Origin: Brevundimonas pondensis
GTDB lineage: Bacteria > Pseudomonadota > Alphaproteobacteria > Caulobacterales > Caulobacteraceae
Reading direction: 5' to 3'
Assembly (NCBI RefSeq): GCF_017487345.1
Contig: NZ_CP062006.1
Coordinates: 874,001-938,000 of the forward strand
Length of the DNA: 64,000 bases
Shown: positions 55,497 to 64,000 of the stretch, in pieces
How the letters are laid out: every line of letters begins with the position of its first letter
Numbering within the stretch: the first letter of the stretch is position 1
Notes under the pieces: generated by a model
Database searches by the model: none
The model's input: the letters and a program-made list of their open reading frames with translations, nothing else
What the model was told of the DNA's origin: nothing
Program-made: the position numbers and the translations under genes

Positions 55497-58129
55497 GCGC
55501 GGCGTCCCCTCAGTCGCGGATCGGCGAACAGATAGGCCAGGTCGATCAGGAAGCTGACCAGAACCACGGCGAAGACGAGCACCACCACCACGCTCTGCAC
55601 CACGATCAGGTCGCGCTGGGTGATGGCCTGGAACACCAGTCGGCCGAGGCCGGGCAGGGAGAAGACGTTCTCGATGATGATGCCGCCCGCCAGCAGGAAG
55701 GGGAACTGAAGCCCCAGAATGGTCAGGACGGGGATCCAGGCGTTCCTCAGGGCGTGTCGCCACAGGGCCTGATTGACCGACAGACCCTTGGCGCGGGCGG
55801 TGCGGACATAGTCCTCGTTCATGGTGTCGAGCAGGGCGGTCCTGAGCACGCGGGCGAGGATGGCGGCCTGCGGCGCGGCCAGCGCTACGGCTGGCAGGAT
55901 CAGGGCCTTGAAGGCAGGCCAGAAGCCTTGGCTCCAGCCGGGGAAGCCGCCTGCCGAGAACCAGCCGAGGTTCACCGAGAACAGCAGGATCAGCAGCATG
56001 GCGATCCAGAAGTTGGGCAGGGCGACGCCGACCTGGGTCACGCCGATCAGGCCGGTGTCGACGGCGGTTCCCCTGCGGCTGGCGGCGGTGACGCCGATAG
56101 GCAGGGCGACCACCAAGGACAGGACGGTGGCCATCAGGGCTAACGGCGCAGACACGGCCAGACGTTCCGCAATCAGGCCGCCGACCGGCACCTGATAGGT
56201 GTAGCTGGTCCCGAACTTGCCGGTCAGCAGATCGCCGAGCCAGGCGAAGTAGCGCTCAAGGCCCGAGCCTTCGAGGCCCATCTGCTGGCGCAGGGCGGCG
56301 ATGCTTTCGGGGCTGGCGTTCAGCCCCATCATATAGCTGGCCGGGTCGCCGGGCACGACCTGCAGCAGCAGGAAGATGACGACGGTGGCGGCCAGAAGCG
56401 TCAGGGCGTGGCCGCCCAGCTTCTTCAGCAGCCAGGCCGCGCCGAAGCGCCAGGCGACGAAGGCGAGCAGGCCTACGCCCGCGATCAGGCTGATCCAGCC
56501 CCAGGGCAGGCCGCCGCCCGTGCGCTCGGCGGTCGCTGCGCCCGCTGCGCCCGCGCCGGTCCAGTAGGCGCCGGTGACGTCGTTGGCGGCGATGGGGCCG
56601 TTGATCCACAGGCCGTTCACGTCCGCCTTCCACACGCCGATGCGCGAGGACTGGAACAGGAAGCCGTTGACCGCGTCATCGGCGATGCGGCGTTGCAGAT
56701 CGCCCAGCAGGCGGTTGCGTGTCGGCTCGTCGGGGGCGGCGTTGACCTGCGTCAGCAGGGCGTCGAAGGCCGGGCTGTCGTAGCCGAAATAGTAGTCCTT
56801 GCGGCCGTAGATGTCGTAGTCCATCGGCTCGACGTGCTCGACGATGGTCAGGTCGAACTGGCGGCGCTTGAACACCTGGTCCAGCCACTGGGCCCACTCC
56901 AGATTCTCGATCTTGGCGCGGATGCCGGCCTCGGCCAGTTGCGAGATCAGCACCTCGCCGCTGCGCCGGGCGTAGGGGCGGGGCGGCAGGCGCAGGGTCA
57001 CGTCGATGCCGTTGGGATAGCCCGCCTCGGCCAGCAGTTGACGCGCCTTGGCCGGGTCGTGGGGATAGAGGCCGGTCAGGTCGACATAGCCCGGCGCCTG
57101 ACGCGAATAATGGCTGCCGATCGGCTGGCCGAAGCCGAACATGGCCCCCTGTATCAGGGTGTCGCGGTCGATGGCGTAGGACAAGGCGCGGCGCACCCGC
57201 ACGTCGTTGAACGGCGCCCTGGTGTTGTTGATACCTAGGATGACCTTGCCTTCCGAGGCGCCGACGACGACGCGGAAACGCGGGTCGCGCTGGAACTGGG
57301 CGACGTTCTCGGGCGCGGGATAGTTGGGGAAGGCGTCCACATCGCCGGCGCTGACGGCGGCGAAGGCGGCGGTCGGGTCGCTGATGAAGCGGAAGACCAC
57401 GGTGTTCAGGCGCGGCGGCGTTCCCCAGTAGCCGTCGCGGCGGACCAATGTCAGCTGGCTGCCGCGTTGCCAGCCTTGCAGCCTGAACGGGCCGGTGCCG
57501 ACGGGCGTAACGGCGTTGGTCGCGGCGCTCTTGGGGGAGACCATGACCGCGTCGCCCCAGGCCAGGACATAGGGCAGGGTGGCCATCGGGCGTGACAGGC
57601 GGATGCGGATCGTCGCCGGATCGACGACCTCGACGGATCGGATCGGCGCGAACAGGGCCTTCTGGGCGTTGGTCGAGCCTTCGGCGGTGATGCGGTCGAG
57701 AGAGAATTTGGCGACGGCGGCGTCGAACGGCGAGCCGTCCGAGAAGGTCACGCCGCGCCGCAGGTGGAAGGTCCAGGTCAGGCCGTCGGGCGCGGCCTCC
57801 CACGACTCGGCCAGGGACGGGGCCACGGCGCCGTTCTGCGTCAGCTTGGTCAGGCCCTCGAAGACGTTGGCGTAGACGACTTCATCCACCGCCGCCGCCG
57901 CGCCCGAGGTCGGGTCGAGGTTCGGCGGCTCCAGCGGCAGGCCCAGCACCAGACGGTCGCGGACGGGCGCGGCCTGGGCGTCATGCGTGGGCGTAAGAAC
58001 CGTCAGGCCGACCAGCAGCGCAGCCGCCAGCAGCGTGCGGCCCAGCCGATTCCATGCCTGACGCCCCAAACCCCGCTTCACGCAGTCTCGCCTCCCGATT
58101 GATGGTGCAGCATCGCCCAAATCGCGCAC
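55493..58129 (-). CDS. Fused peptide-binding protein and ABC permease (SBP_bac_5 plus DppB-like)
   Basis: The 878 residues carry two normally separate functions. An N-terminal signal anchor (about 30-53) is followed by a full extracellular solute-binding protein family 5 domain (about 55-515; FEGLTKLTQNG, WTFHLRRGVTFSDGSPF). A transmembrane segment (about 543-565) then leads into a complete DppB-type permease with VVPGDPASYMMG and the EAA loop EDYVRTARAKGLS. The binding domain is therefore tethered to the pore. A GTG at 58081 is an alternative start. It lies 4 bases after the aminotransferase stop. Confidence 0.92.
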   Translation of the reverse strand: MRDLGDAAPSIGRRDCVKRGLGRQAWNRLGRTLLAAALLVGLTVLTPTHDAQAAPVRDRLVLGLPLEPPNLDPTSGAAAAVDEVVYANVFEGLTKLTQNGAVAPSLAESWEAAPDGLTWTFHLRRGVTFSDGSPFDAAVAKFSLDRITAEGSTNAQKALFAPIRSVEVVDPATIRIRLSRPMATLPYVLAWGDAVMVSPKSAATNAVTPVGTGPFRLQGWQRGSQLTLVRRDGYWGTPPRLNTVVFRFISDPTAAFAAVSAGDVDAFPNYPAPENVAQFQRDPRFRVVVGASEGKVILGINNTRAPFNDVRVRRALSYAIDRDTLIQGAMFGFGQPIGSHYSRQAPGYVDLTGLYPHDPAKARQLLAEAGYPNGIDVTLRLPPRPYARRSGEVLISQLAEAGIRAKIENLEWAQWLDQVFKRRQFDLTIVEHVEPMDYDIYGRKDYYFGYDSPAFDALLTQVNAAPDEPTRNRLLGDLQRRIADDAVNGFLFQSSRIGVWKADVNGLWINGPIAANDVTGAYWTGAGAAGAATAERTGGGLPWGWISLIAGVGLLAFVAWRFGAAWLLKKLGGHALTLLAATVVIFLLLQVVPGDPASYMMGLNASPESIAALRQQMGLEGSGLERYFAWLGDLLTGKFGTSYTYQVPVGGLIAERLAVSAPLALMATVLSLVVALPIGVTAASRRGTAVDTGLIGVTQVGVALPNFWIAMLLILLFSVNLGWFSAGGFPGWSQGFWPAFKALILPAVALAAPQAAILARVLRTALLDTMNEDYVRTARAKGLSVNQALWRHALRNAWIPVLTILGLQFPFLLAGGIIIENVFSLPGLGRLVFQAITQRDLIVVQSVVVVLVFAVVLVSFLIDLAYLFADPRLRGRRA

Positions 58130-58133
58130 GGCG

Positions 58134-59453
58134 TCAGGGCGTGTTTCGCAGAATGTCGGACAGTCGCCCGACCAGTTCGTCGATCTGTTCCCGGCTGATG
58201 ATCAGCGGCGGCGACAGGGCGATCACATCGCCAGTGACGCGGATCAGCGCCCCCTCGTCAAACGCCCGGTGGAAGACCTCGGTGGCGCGGACGCCGGGCG
58301 CGTCGGGGCGCGGGGCCAGTTCGATGGCGGCGACCATGCCCAGGTTGCGGATGTCGATGACGTTCGGCAGGCCCTGCAGCCCGTGAACCGCATCCTCCCA
58401 ATAGGGCGCCATGTCCGTGGCGCGCTGGAACAGGCCCTCGCTCTCATAGACGTCGAGCGTCGCCAGACCGGCGGCGGCGGCCAGGGGGTGGCCCGAATAG
58501 GTGTAGCCGTGGAAGAACTCGATCCCGGGGGCAGAAGCGCCGTTGACCACCGTCTCGTAAATCTCGCCACGCACGCCGACGGCGCCCATCGGCACGGCGC
58601 CGTTGGTCAGGCCCTTTGCGCAGACGAGCAGGTCGGGGATGACGCCCAGGGTCTCGGACGCCGTGGCCCCGCCGACGCGGCCGAAGCCGGTGATGACCTC
58701 GTCGAAGATCAGCAGGATGTCATGGCGGCGCGTAATCTCGCGCAGACGCTCCAGATAGCCGACCGGCGGGACGATGACCCCGGCCGAACCGGACATGGGC
58801 TCGACGATGACGGCGGCGATGGTCTCGGCGCCATGCTCGGCGATCAGGACTTCCAACTCGTCCGCCAGGTGCGCGCCCCAGGTCGGTTGTCCGCGCGAGA
58901 AGGCTGCCTCGTCCAGATTCAGCGTGTGCGACAGGTGATCGACGCCGGGCAGGGTCAGGAAGCCGCGCTTGTTGTTTTCAAGCCCCCCGACCGAGATGCC
59001 GCCGAAGCCGACGCCGTGGTAGCCCTTTTGCCGTCCGATCAGGCGGGTGCGGTTCTCGAAGCCGCGCGCCCGCTGATAGGCCAAGGCGATCTTCAGGGCG
59101 CTGTCGACGCCTTCCGAACCCGATCCGGCGAAGAAGACGTGGTCGATGTCGGCCGGGAACAGCATGCCCAGCCGCGCCGCCAGTTCGAATACCAGGGGGT
59201 GGCCCAACTGGAAGGTCGGGGCGTAGTCCAGCACTTCGGCCTGACGCTGGATGGCTTCGACGATGGGCTTGCGCGCGTGGCCAGCGTTGACGCACCACAG
59301 GCCCGCGGTGCCGTCGAGGATCGGGCGACCATCCGGGGTGAAGTAGTGCATGTCCCGGGCCGAGGCCAACAGGCGCGGTTGGGCCTTGAAGCTGCGGTTC
59401 GCGGTGAACGGCATCCAGAAGGGATCAAGGTCGTTGGCGGCCCGTGCGATCAT
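58134..59453 (-). CDS. Class III omega-aminotransferase (PLP-dependent)
   Basis: The 439 residues show the class III features: MPFTANRSFKAQPRLL near the start, FAGSGSEGVDSALKIA, the PLP-stacking DEVITGFGRVG, and the lysine that carries PLP in CAKGLTNGAVPMG. The closest family in appearance is omega-amino acid:pyruvate aminotransferase (beta-alanine type). It would deaminate omega-amino acids released by the neighbouring hydrolases. The ATG at 59453 is preceded by an AAAGGA-like ribosome site (plus strand TCCTTT at 59461-59466). Confidence 0.93.
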   Translation of the reverse strand: MIARAANDLDPFWMPFTANRSFKAQPRLLASARDMHYFTPDGRPILDGTAGLWCVNAGHARKPIVEAIQRQAEVLDYAPTFQLGHPLVFELAARLGMLFPADIDHVFFAGSGSEGVDSALKIALAYQRARGFENRTRLIGRQKGYHGVGFGGISVGGLENNKRGFLTLPGVDHLSHTLNLDEAAFSRGQPTWGAHLADELEVLIAEHGAETIAAVIVEPMSGSAGVIVPPVGYLERLREITRRHDILLIFDEVITGFGRVGGATASETLGVIPDLLVCAKGLTNGAVPMGAVGVRGEIYETVVNGASAPGIEFFHGYTYSGHPLAAAAGLATLDVYESEGLFQRATDMAPYWEDAVHGLQGLPNVIDIRNLGMVAAIELAPRPDAPGVRATEVFHRAFDEGALIRVTGDVIALSPPLIISREQIDELVGRLSDILRNTP

Positions 59454-59509
59454 GCAAGCATCCTTTCGAGACGACCAGTAGCCGATGAATGGTCGAGGAA
59501 GGAAAGACT

Positions 59510-59536
59510 GTTATTGAATGACTTCAAGTTATTGAA
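59510..59536 (-). promoter_or_regulatory. Direct repeats in the aminotransferase promoter
   Basis: Two copies of GTTATTGAA (plus strand 59510-59518 and 59528-59536) recur at an 18-base period in an AT-rich stretch 57-83 bases before the aminotransferase start. They are flanked by ACTTCA/TGAAGT (59521-59526 and 59541-59546). On the minus strand TTCAAT and TAACAG can be read as weak -35 and -10 boxes at 17 bases. The XRE-cupin regulator encoded at 62135-62710 is the obvious candidate binder. Confidence 0.45.
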
Positions 59537-59603
59537 AACATGAAGTTCGATGCGGATGTGATCAGGATCGTGGGCGTCGCGATCATCCGCAGGAAAGGGG
59601 TGA

Positions 59604-59632
59604 TGCGGAAGGCGAGGAGGACGCCTTCCGCA
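59604..59632 (-). terminator. Strong hairpin after the second TonB-dependent receptor gene
   Basis: TGCGGAAGGCG (59604-59614) pairs with CGCCTTCCGCA (59622-59632), an 11-bp perfect stem with a 7-base loop, starting 16 bases after the receptor stop on the minus strand. The following sequence is CACCCCTTTCC, with few T bases, so it may act with Rho or as a 3'-end stabiliser. Confidence 0.7.
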
Positions 59633-59647
59633 CCGGGCTGCGGGCCG

Positions 59648-61843
59648 TCAGTACTGCAGGCTCAGGCGCGCGCCGATCGTCCGCGGCCGACCCGGCTGGG
59701 CGATGTCGGCGCTGGTGAAGAAGTTGCGCGTCAGGTCGTATTCCTGATCGAACAGGTTGCGCGCCCAGAAGGTGACGGACCAGTTGGCGTTTTCAGGTCC
59801 GACCGTCACGCTGGCGTTGGCCAGCCAGTAGTCCGGCACGTCGTATTTTACGCCCAGCCAGGACGGATACTCGTCACGGAAGGAGTAGTTGGTCTCGGCC
59901 GTGACTGCGAAGCCGCTGACGGTCCAGTCGTAGCTGACGGAACCGGAATAGCTCCATGCCGGGAACAGGATCGGATCACCTGCCTTGTCTTCAAAGACGG
60001 CCATGTTGGCGGCGCGCGACGCGGGCACGTCGAGGGCTTCATACTCGTCGTACTCACCCTTCTTGTAGCTGAGCGACTGGCTGATGCGCAGGCCCTGTAT
60101 CGGCTTGAGCACGGCCTCAAGTTCGGCGCCCCAGATGTGGGAGGAGGGCACATTGGTGAAGCGTCCGACCGGACCGTTGGCCCCCCATACCGCCGACAGC
60201 ACCTGCTGGTCGGTGTAGTCGTAGTAGTAGGCTGCGCCGTTCAACTGGAAGGCGCGCGACGGATCGGCCTTGAAGCCGACCTCATAGGCCCAGAGGATTT
60301 CCGGGTTGAAGGGCTCGATGCCGCTGCGGTTGCCGGTGTTGTAGGTGGTGAAGCCGCCCGACTTGGCGCCTCGGCTGGCCGAGCCGTAAATGAGGATGTT
60401 GTCGGTCGGCTTGAACTCCAGCGCCGCCTTGCCGGTCAGGGGCGTCATCTTGGTGTCGACCGTGGTCGGGGGCAGGGCGGTGGCGCCGCCGAAGGCCGAG
60501 CCGAAACCGGCGAGCTCGCGTGTTTCCTCCTCGTAGCGTAGGCCCAGGATGGCTTTCAGCTTGTCCGTGAAGGCGTATTCCGCCTGCCCGAAGAGACTCC
60601 AGGACTCGACTGTCTGGTCATAGGTGACCTGGGCGTAGGTGCCGTAGATGTCGATGAAGTCGGAGAAGTAGCGTTCGTTCAGGTCCTGCTTGGAATAGTA
60701 GAAGCCGGCCACCCAGGTCAGTGCGCTGTCGTTGTCCGAGGCCAGTCGCAGTTCCTGCGAGATCACGTCCACGTCGCTGCCGAAGAAGGTGTCGGCCTCG
60801 ACCGAGGCGCTGGAATCCCAGTCGCCGTATTCGCTGCGGTCCAGGGTCTCGTAGCTGGTGATGCTGGTCAGGTTCATGCCGTTCAGCGCCAGGTTGGCGT
60901 TGAGCGACGTGCCCCAGGAGGAGTTGTCCCGGCCCGGCTTGTCCTTGACGTCACGGCCGATGGAGGCGGCGAAGCGGGGCGACAGGCCCCAGCCGGTCTT
61001 GGAGTGATCCTTGTCGGCTGGGATCAGCGGTCCCGTTCCGCCACGCGTGCGCAGATCACTGAGCAGGTAGAGGCCCTGATTTTCGGACTTGTCGACGCCG
61101 CCATGGACATCCAGCAGGAAGGACAGGCTTTCGCTGGGGTCCCAGGCCAGCAAGGCGCGGGCGCCGGTGCGGTCCGCGTCGCCGAGGCTCTCGCCGGTCG
61201 TGCGGTTGCGCTGCCAGGCCCCGCCCTGTTCAGTCGAGACCGCCAGTCGTCCGCGTAAACCTTCGGCCAGGGGGCCGGAGACATGGCCCTCGGCGCGGAA
61301 CAGGTTGTGACTGCCCCATTCGGTCATCAGGCCGGCCGACAGTTCCTCGGTCGGGCGTTTGGTGACGAAGCTGATGGCGCCGCCGGTCGTGTTGCGGCCA
61401 TAGAGGGTGCCTTGCGGGCCGCGCAGAACCTCGACGCGGTCGACGTCGAAGATCAGGCCCTGAGTCATCACCGGGACCGGATAGGCGACCTCGTTCACAT
61501 AGACGCCCACGGTGGGCGAGTTGTTCGAGGCGTAGTCCTGGAAGCCGACGCCGCGCATCCGGAACTGGGCCGCGCCGCCCCCGAAGGCCGGTTCGACCTC
61601 CAGATTGGGTGTAGCGTTCTGAAGCTGGTTGACGTTGGTGATGCCCTGTTGCGTCAGGCTTTCGCCGCTGAGAACGCTGAGGGCGATGCCCACGTCCTGG
61701 GCCGCCTGTTCGCGGCGCTGGGCGGTGACGATGACGTCATCGACGGACGTCGCTCGTTCTGGCGGCGCCTGCTGGGCCATGGCCGTGGTGGAACACAGGG
61801 CCGCAAGCGCCCCGGCGGATACGCTGACCAAAAGACGATTCAT
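59648..61843 (-). CDS. TonB-dependent outer-membrane receptor
   Basis: The 731 residues comprise a signal peptide ending TAMAQ, a TonB-box-like DDVIVTAQRR, a plug with VEVLRGPQGTLYGRNTTGG (diagnostic of the family), and a 22-strand barrel with a C-terminal aromatic (RLSLQY). It is a ferric-siderophore-type receptor by sequence style, but its position among peptide and amino-acid genes suggests an organic substrate. It is followed by a strong hairpin, so it is probably transcribed separately from the aminotransferase-ABC operon. Confidence 0.93.
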   Translation of the reverse strand: MNRLLVSVSAGALAALCSTTAMAQQAPPERATSVDDVIVTAQRREQAAQDVGIALSVLSGESLTQQGITNVNQLQNATPNLEVEPAFGGGAAQFRMRGVGFQDYASNNSPTVGVYVNEVAYPVPVMTQGLIFDVDRVEVLRGPQGTLYGRNTTGGAISFVTKRPTEELSAGLMTEWGSHNLFRAEGHVSGPLAEGLRGRLAVSTEQGGAWQRNRTTGESLGDADRTGARALLAWDPSESLSFLLDVHGGVDKSENQGLYLLSDLRTRGGTGPLIPADKDHSKTGWGLSPRFAASIGRDVKDKPGRDNSSWGTSLNANLALNGMNLTSITSYETLDRSEYGDWDSSASVEADTFFGSDVDVISQELRLASDNDSALTWVAGFYYSKQDLNERYFSDFIDIYGTYAQVTYDQTVESWSLFGQAEYAFTDKLKAILGLRYEEETRELAGFGSAFGGATALPPTTVDTKMTPLTGKAALEFKPTDNILIYGSASRGAKSGGFTTYNTGNRSGIEPFNPEILWAYEVGFKADPSRAFQLNGAAYYYDYTDQQVLSAVWGANGPVGRFTNVPSSHIWGAELEAVLKPIQGLRISQSLSYKKGEYDEYEALDVPASRAANMAVFEDKAGDPILFPAWSYSGSVSYDWTVSGFAVTAETNYSFRDEYPSWLGVKYDVPDYWLANASVTVGPENANWSVTFWARNLFDQEYDLTRNFFTSADIAQPGRPRTIGARLSLQY

Positions 61844-62134
61844 CGCCTTATCCCTCCCATATGGCCGCGTGGACCGTTCTTGGCGGTCTTTTTGCGGCTG
61901 CGAACGGAACGACGGTTCCGCTCTTCCTGCATCTATCCTCGGCTCGATTTATTGTGCAACGCAGCAAGCGCTGCCGTTTGCCTGACGGCTCCCCGGTGTC
62001 ATTGCTTTGTCACGCACGAAGTAGCTGCCCATACCCCTTGTTTCGCAAGACTGTTTCTTTCGATGCGGAGATTGCTGACAAGGCTTGGGAATTTATTTTT
62101 ATTGCTCAGTATTCCGATCAACCGCAACGCAGCA
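61844..62134. promoter_or_regulatory. Upstream region of the second receptor gene
   Basis: This 291-base gap separates the receptor start from the end of the regulator gene. It contains a T-rich run after the regulator stop (about 62092-62103) and a small inverted repeat CGGAAC/GTTCCG (61904-61919) near the receptor start. The receptor promoter must lie here; I could not fix its boxes. No coding frame is supported. Confidence 0.4.
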
Positions 62135-62710
62135 TCAGAAGGTCGGCGGGGTGCAGGCGCTAATGACGACGCAGGGGACGTCGCCGACGTTACGAAAGCG
62201 GTGCGGCAGGGTGCTGGGGAACAGATAGCCGTCGCCCGCCTTCAGCACCCGCGACTGACCGTCGACCGTGACTTCGAGGCGCCCGGAAATGATCAGTCCG
62301 CCTTCCTCGCCTTCATGAGACAGCATGACCCGACCGCTGTCCGATCCGGGCTGATAGGTCTCGTGCAGGATCTGCAGGCTGCTGTCGTGGCCCGAGCCGA
62401 GCTGACGGTAGGAGACTTCGCCGCGCGAAATGTCGGTCAGTTCGTCGTGGCGATAGAAGTGCTTGGTCGGGGTCTCGAACTCGGAGCTGAAGAACTCGCC
62501 CAGGGACACGCCCGCCGCGTCCAGCAGCCGCTTCAGCGATCCGACCGAGGGACTGGTGCGGCCGCTCTCGACCAGGCTGACGGTGCTGGACGGCACCCCG
62601 GCCTTGCGGGCTAGCGCGCGCTGCGACAGGCCGAGGCGGTCGCGAAGGGCCCGCAGGCGCGGGCCGATGATGTTGTCGTCTTCCATATCGCCGCGCGCCA
62701 TTTCGCTCAT
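62135..62710 (-). CDS. XRE-cupin transcriptional regulator (PuuR-like)
   Basis: The 191 residues comprise an N-terminal helix-turn-helix (about 18-70, LSQRALARKAGVPSSTVSLV) and a C-terminal cupin domain (about 110-185, EGGLIISGRLEVTVDG and LPHRFRNVGD). Proteins of this build control uptake and breakdown of polyamines and related amino compounds by sensing the substrate in the cupin. It overlaps the M20 gene in an ATGA arrangement, so the regulator and enzyme are co-expressed. A start at 62686 is also possible. Confidence 0.9.
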   Translation of the reverse strand: MSEMARGDMEDDNIIGPRLRALRDRLGLSQRALARKAGVPSSTVSLVESGRTSPSVGSLKRLLDAAGVSLGEFFSSEFETPTKHFYRHDELTDISRGEVSYRQLGSGHDSSLQILHETYQPGSDSGRVMLSHEGEEGGLIISGRLEVTVDGQSRVLKAGDGYLFPSTLPHRFRNVGDVPCVVISACTPPTF

Positions 62711-63993
62711 CCTCGCTTGCGGGTCAGCAGGTCGTAGGCCGCGCGGGCCATGACCTTGGCCGAGTTGGTCATGTCGTCGATGCCGACCCATTCGTCCGGC
62801 TGGTGCGCCAGATCCAGCACGCCGGGACCGTAGGCGATGCAGTCTTTCAGCTTGCCGATGCGGTCGATGTGCTTCTGGTCATAGGTGCCGGGCGAGCAGA
62901 CGAACTGGGCCTTTTTGCCCAGCACCGTCTCAATGGCGGCGGCGGTCGTGCTGGCGACGGGACCGTCGCGGTCGGCCATGCTGGGCGCCACCTGGAACAG
63001 GTCGCGCATCTCATAGCGGAAGCCGTGGCGCTGGGCCGCCAGTCCGTCGAGGATGGCCTTCACCTCGCCCTTCACGTCGTCCAGCGTCTCCTCGATCAGG
63101 AAGCGGCGGTCGATGATCATGCGGCTGGAATCGGCCACGCAGGGGGCGGGCAGGCCGTCGAAGTCCTCGCCCTGACCGCCGTGGATCGAGTTGATGTTCA
63201 TCGTCGACTGGCGGGCGCCTTCGGGCACCACCGGCATGTCGGAATGGCGGGCGGCCATGGCGGGATAGAGCTTGCTCTCGAACGCCTCCATTACCGCGCC
63301 CATGTGGCGGATGGCCGAGTCGCCCAGGAAGGGCATGGAGCCGTGGGCGATGCGGCCCTTGGTCTCGATCTCGGCCCACCAGACGCCGCGGTGGCCGATG
63401 CAGACCCGGTCCACGTTCAGCGGCTCGGGGATGATGACGTGGTTGACGCGCGGCTCGGAGAACCAGCCCCGCTCGGCCAGATAGGCGACGCCGCCGTAAC
63501 CGCCGGATTCCTCGTCCACTGTGCCGGATATTTCGAGCGCGCCGGGCAGGGGCAGGCCGGAATCGATCAGGGCCTCGACTGCGATGATGGAGGCGGCCAG
63601 CCCGCCCTTCATGTCGCAGGCGCCGCGACCGTAGACTTTACCGTCTTTCACCTCACCGCCGAAGGGATCGACGGTCCAGCCGGCGCCGACCTCGACCACG
63701 TCGATGTGGCTGTTGAAGTGGACGCAAGGGCCCGGTTCAGAGCCGGTCCAGCGGGCGATGACGTTGGTGCGCGGATACTGGTCGCTGTCGCCCGGCGAGC
63801 CTTCGCCGCGCACATATTCGACGGTGAAGCCGCGCTTCTTCAGGCGCTCGCCGATGTATTCGGCGCAGGGGCGATAGGCCTCGCCCGGCGGGTTGATGGT
63901 GGGAAAGCGGATCAGGTCCTGCGTCAGGGCGACCAGTTCGTCGGTGCGTCCGTCGATCAGGTCCATGACGGTCTGCATGGTAGGGGCGCTCAT
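62707..63993 (-). CDS. M20 family metallopeptidase (ArgE/DapE/ACY1-like)
   Basis: The 428 residues carry the metal-binding motifs FNSHIDVV and GRGACDMKGG, then SGTVDEESGG with the catalytic Glu, and a dimerisation domain. There is no signal peptide, so it acts in the cytoplasm. It would remove an acyl group or split a dipeptide brought in by the ABC transporter. The bases just beyond its ATG form a possible TGA overlap (63990-63992) with a gene outside the window. Confidence 0.92.
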   Translation of the reverse strand: MSAPTMQTVMDLIDGRTDELVALTQDLIRFPTINPPGEAYRPCAEYIGERLKKRGFTVEYVRGEGSPGDSDQYPRTNVIARWTGSEPGPCVHFNSHIDVVEVGAGWTVDPFGGEVKDGKVYGRGACDMKGGLAASIIAVEALIDSGLPLPGALEISGTVDEESGGYGGVAYLAERGWFSEPRVNHVIIPEPLNVDRVCIGHRGVWWAEIETKGRIAHGSMPFLGDSAIRHMGAVMEAFESKLYPAMAARHSDMPVVPEGARQSTMNINSIHGGQGEDFDGLPAPCVADSSRMIIDRRFLIEETLDDVKGEVKAILDGLAAQRHGFRYEMRDLFQVAPSMADRDGPVASTTAAAIETVLGKKAQFVCSPGTYDQKHIDRIGKLKDCIAYGPGVLDLAHQPDEWVGIDDMTNSAKVMARAAYDLLTRKRG

Positions 63994-64000
63994 CGGTTGA

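Noticed and set aside
59540..60541. Plus-strand frame of 333 codons opposite the second receptor
   Set aside because: Antisense to a receptor with clear plug and barrel motifs; its product shows no domain.

Overview
The window looks like a chromosomal segment of a high-GC alphaproteobacterium. The gene style (TonB-dependent receptors with many secreted peptidases, SapC, a B12-riboswitch-controlled metE, tight ATGA-coupled operons) best fits Caulobacterales, probably Brevundimonas. That placement is inferred from gene content and was not checked by any search.

Region 1 (1-8392) is a type II secretion operon, gspD (5' end outside the window) through gspE, F, G, H, I, J, K, L and M, with genes overlapping or a few bases apart. 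gspG and gspH carry unusually long prepilin leaders that share a related, partly palindromic DNA segment.

Region 2 (8402-33506) continues on the same strand and is the most interesting part. It holds a periplasmic STN-domain protein, a TonB, a FecI-type sigma factor, a FecR-type anti-sigma/sensor, a TpsB outer-membrane transporter, an ExbB fused to a DUF2341/LamG-like periplasmic region, ExbD, a second TonB, a putative porin, a small exported protein, a 38-codon coupling ORF, a 4,442-residue filamentous-haemagglutinin-like TpsA, SapC, an OmpH/Skp-like protein, and a small periplasmic protein resembling the C-terminal domain of TonB. No TonB-dependent receptor is present, so the FecI/FecR pair appears tied to a two-partner secretion (TPS) system rather than to metal uptake. 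From memory, the layout recalls the PUMA3 (vreA-vreI-vreR), hxc type II secretion and pdtA/pdtB region of Pseudomonas aeruginosa. I read the first 33.5 kb as one secretion super-locus in which TonB/ExbBD energy, STN-FecR signalling and two export machines are combined.

Region 3 (33517-38109, minus strand) is metabolic. metE sits behind a cobalamin riboswitch and is translationally coupled to a double-hotdog thioesterase. A 26-bp palindrome, probably an operator, lies just upstream of the riboswitch. Beyond it are a chorismate-mutase-like gene and a ferredoxin-NADP reductase.

Region 4 (38215-51870) encodes mostly exported hydrolases: an S9 dipeptidyl peptidase, an amidase lipoprotein, a small Fe-permease-like membrane protein, an M20 amidohydrolase, a TonB-dependent receptor with its own terminator, a gamma-glutamyltransferase and a large metzincin-type metalloprotease.

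Region 5 (51905-63993, minus strand) looks like an uptake and catabolism cluster for peptide-like or omega-amino compounds. It contains a P1/NylC-like self-processing hydrolase, a dipeptide-type ABC transporter whose substrate-binding protein is fused to one permease, a class III omega-aminotransferase, a TonB-dependent receptor, an XRE-cupin regulator and an M20 deacylase/dipeptidase. I saw no tRNA or rRNA genes, insertion sequences or CRISPR arrays.
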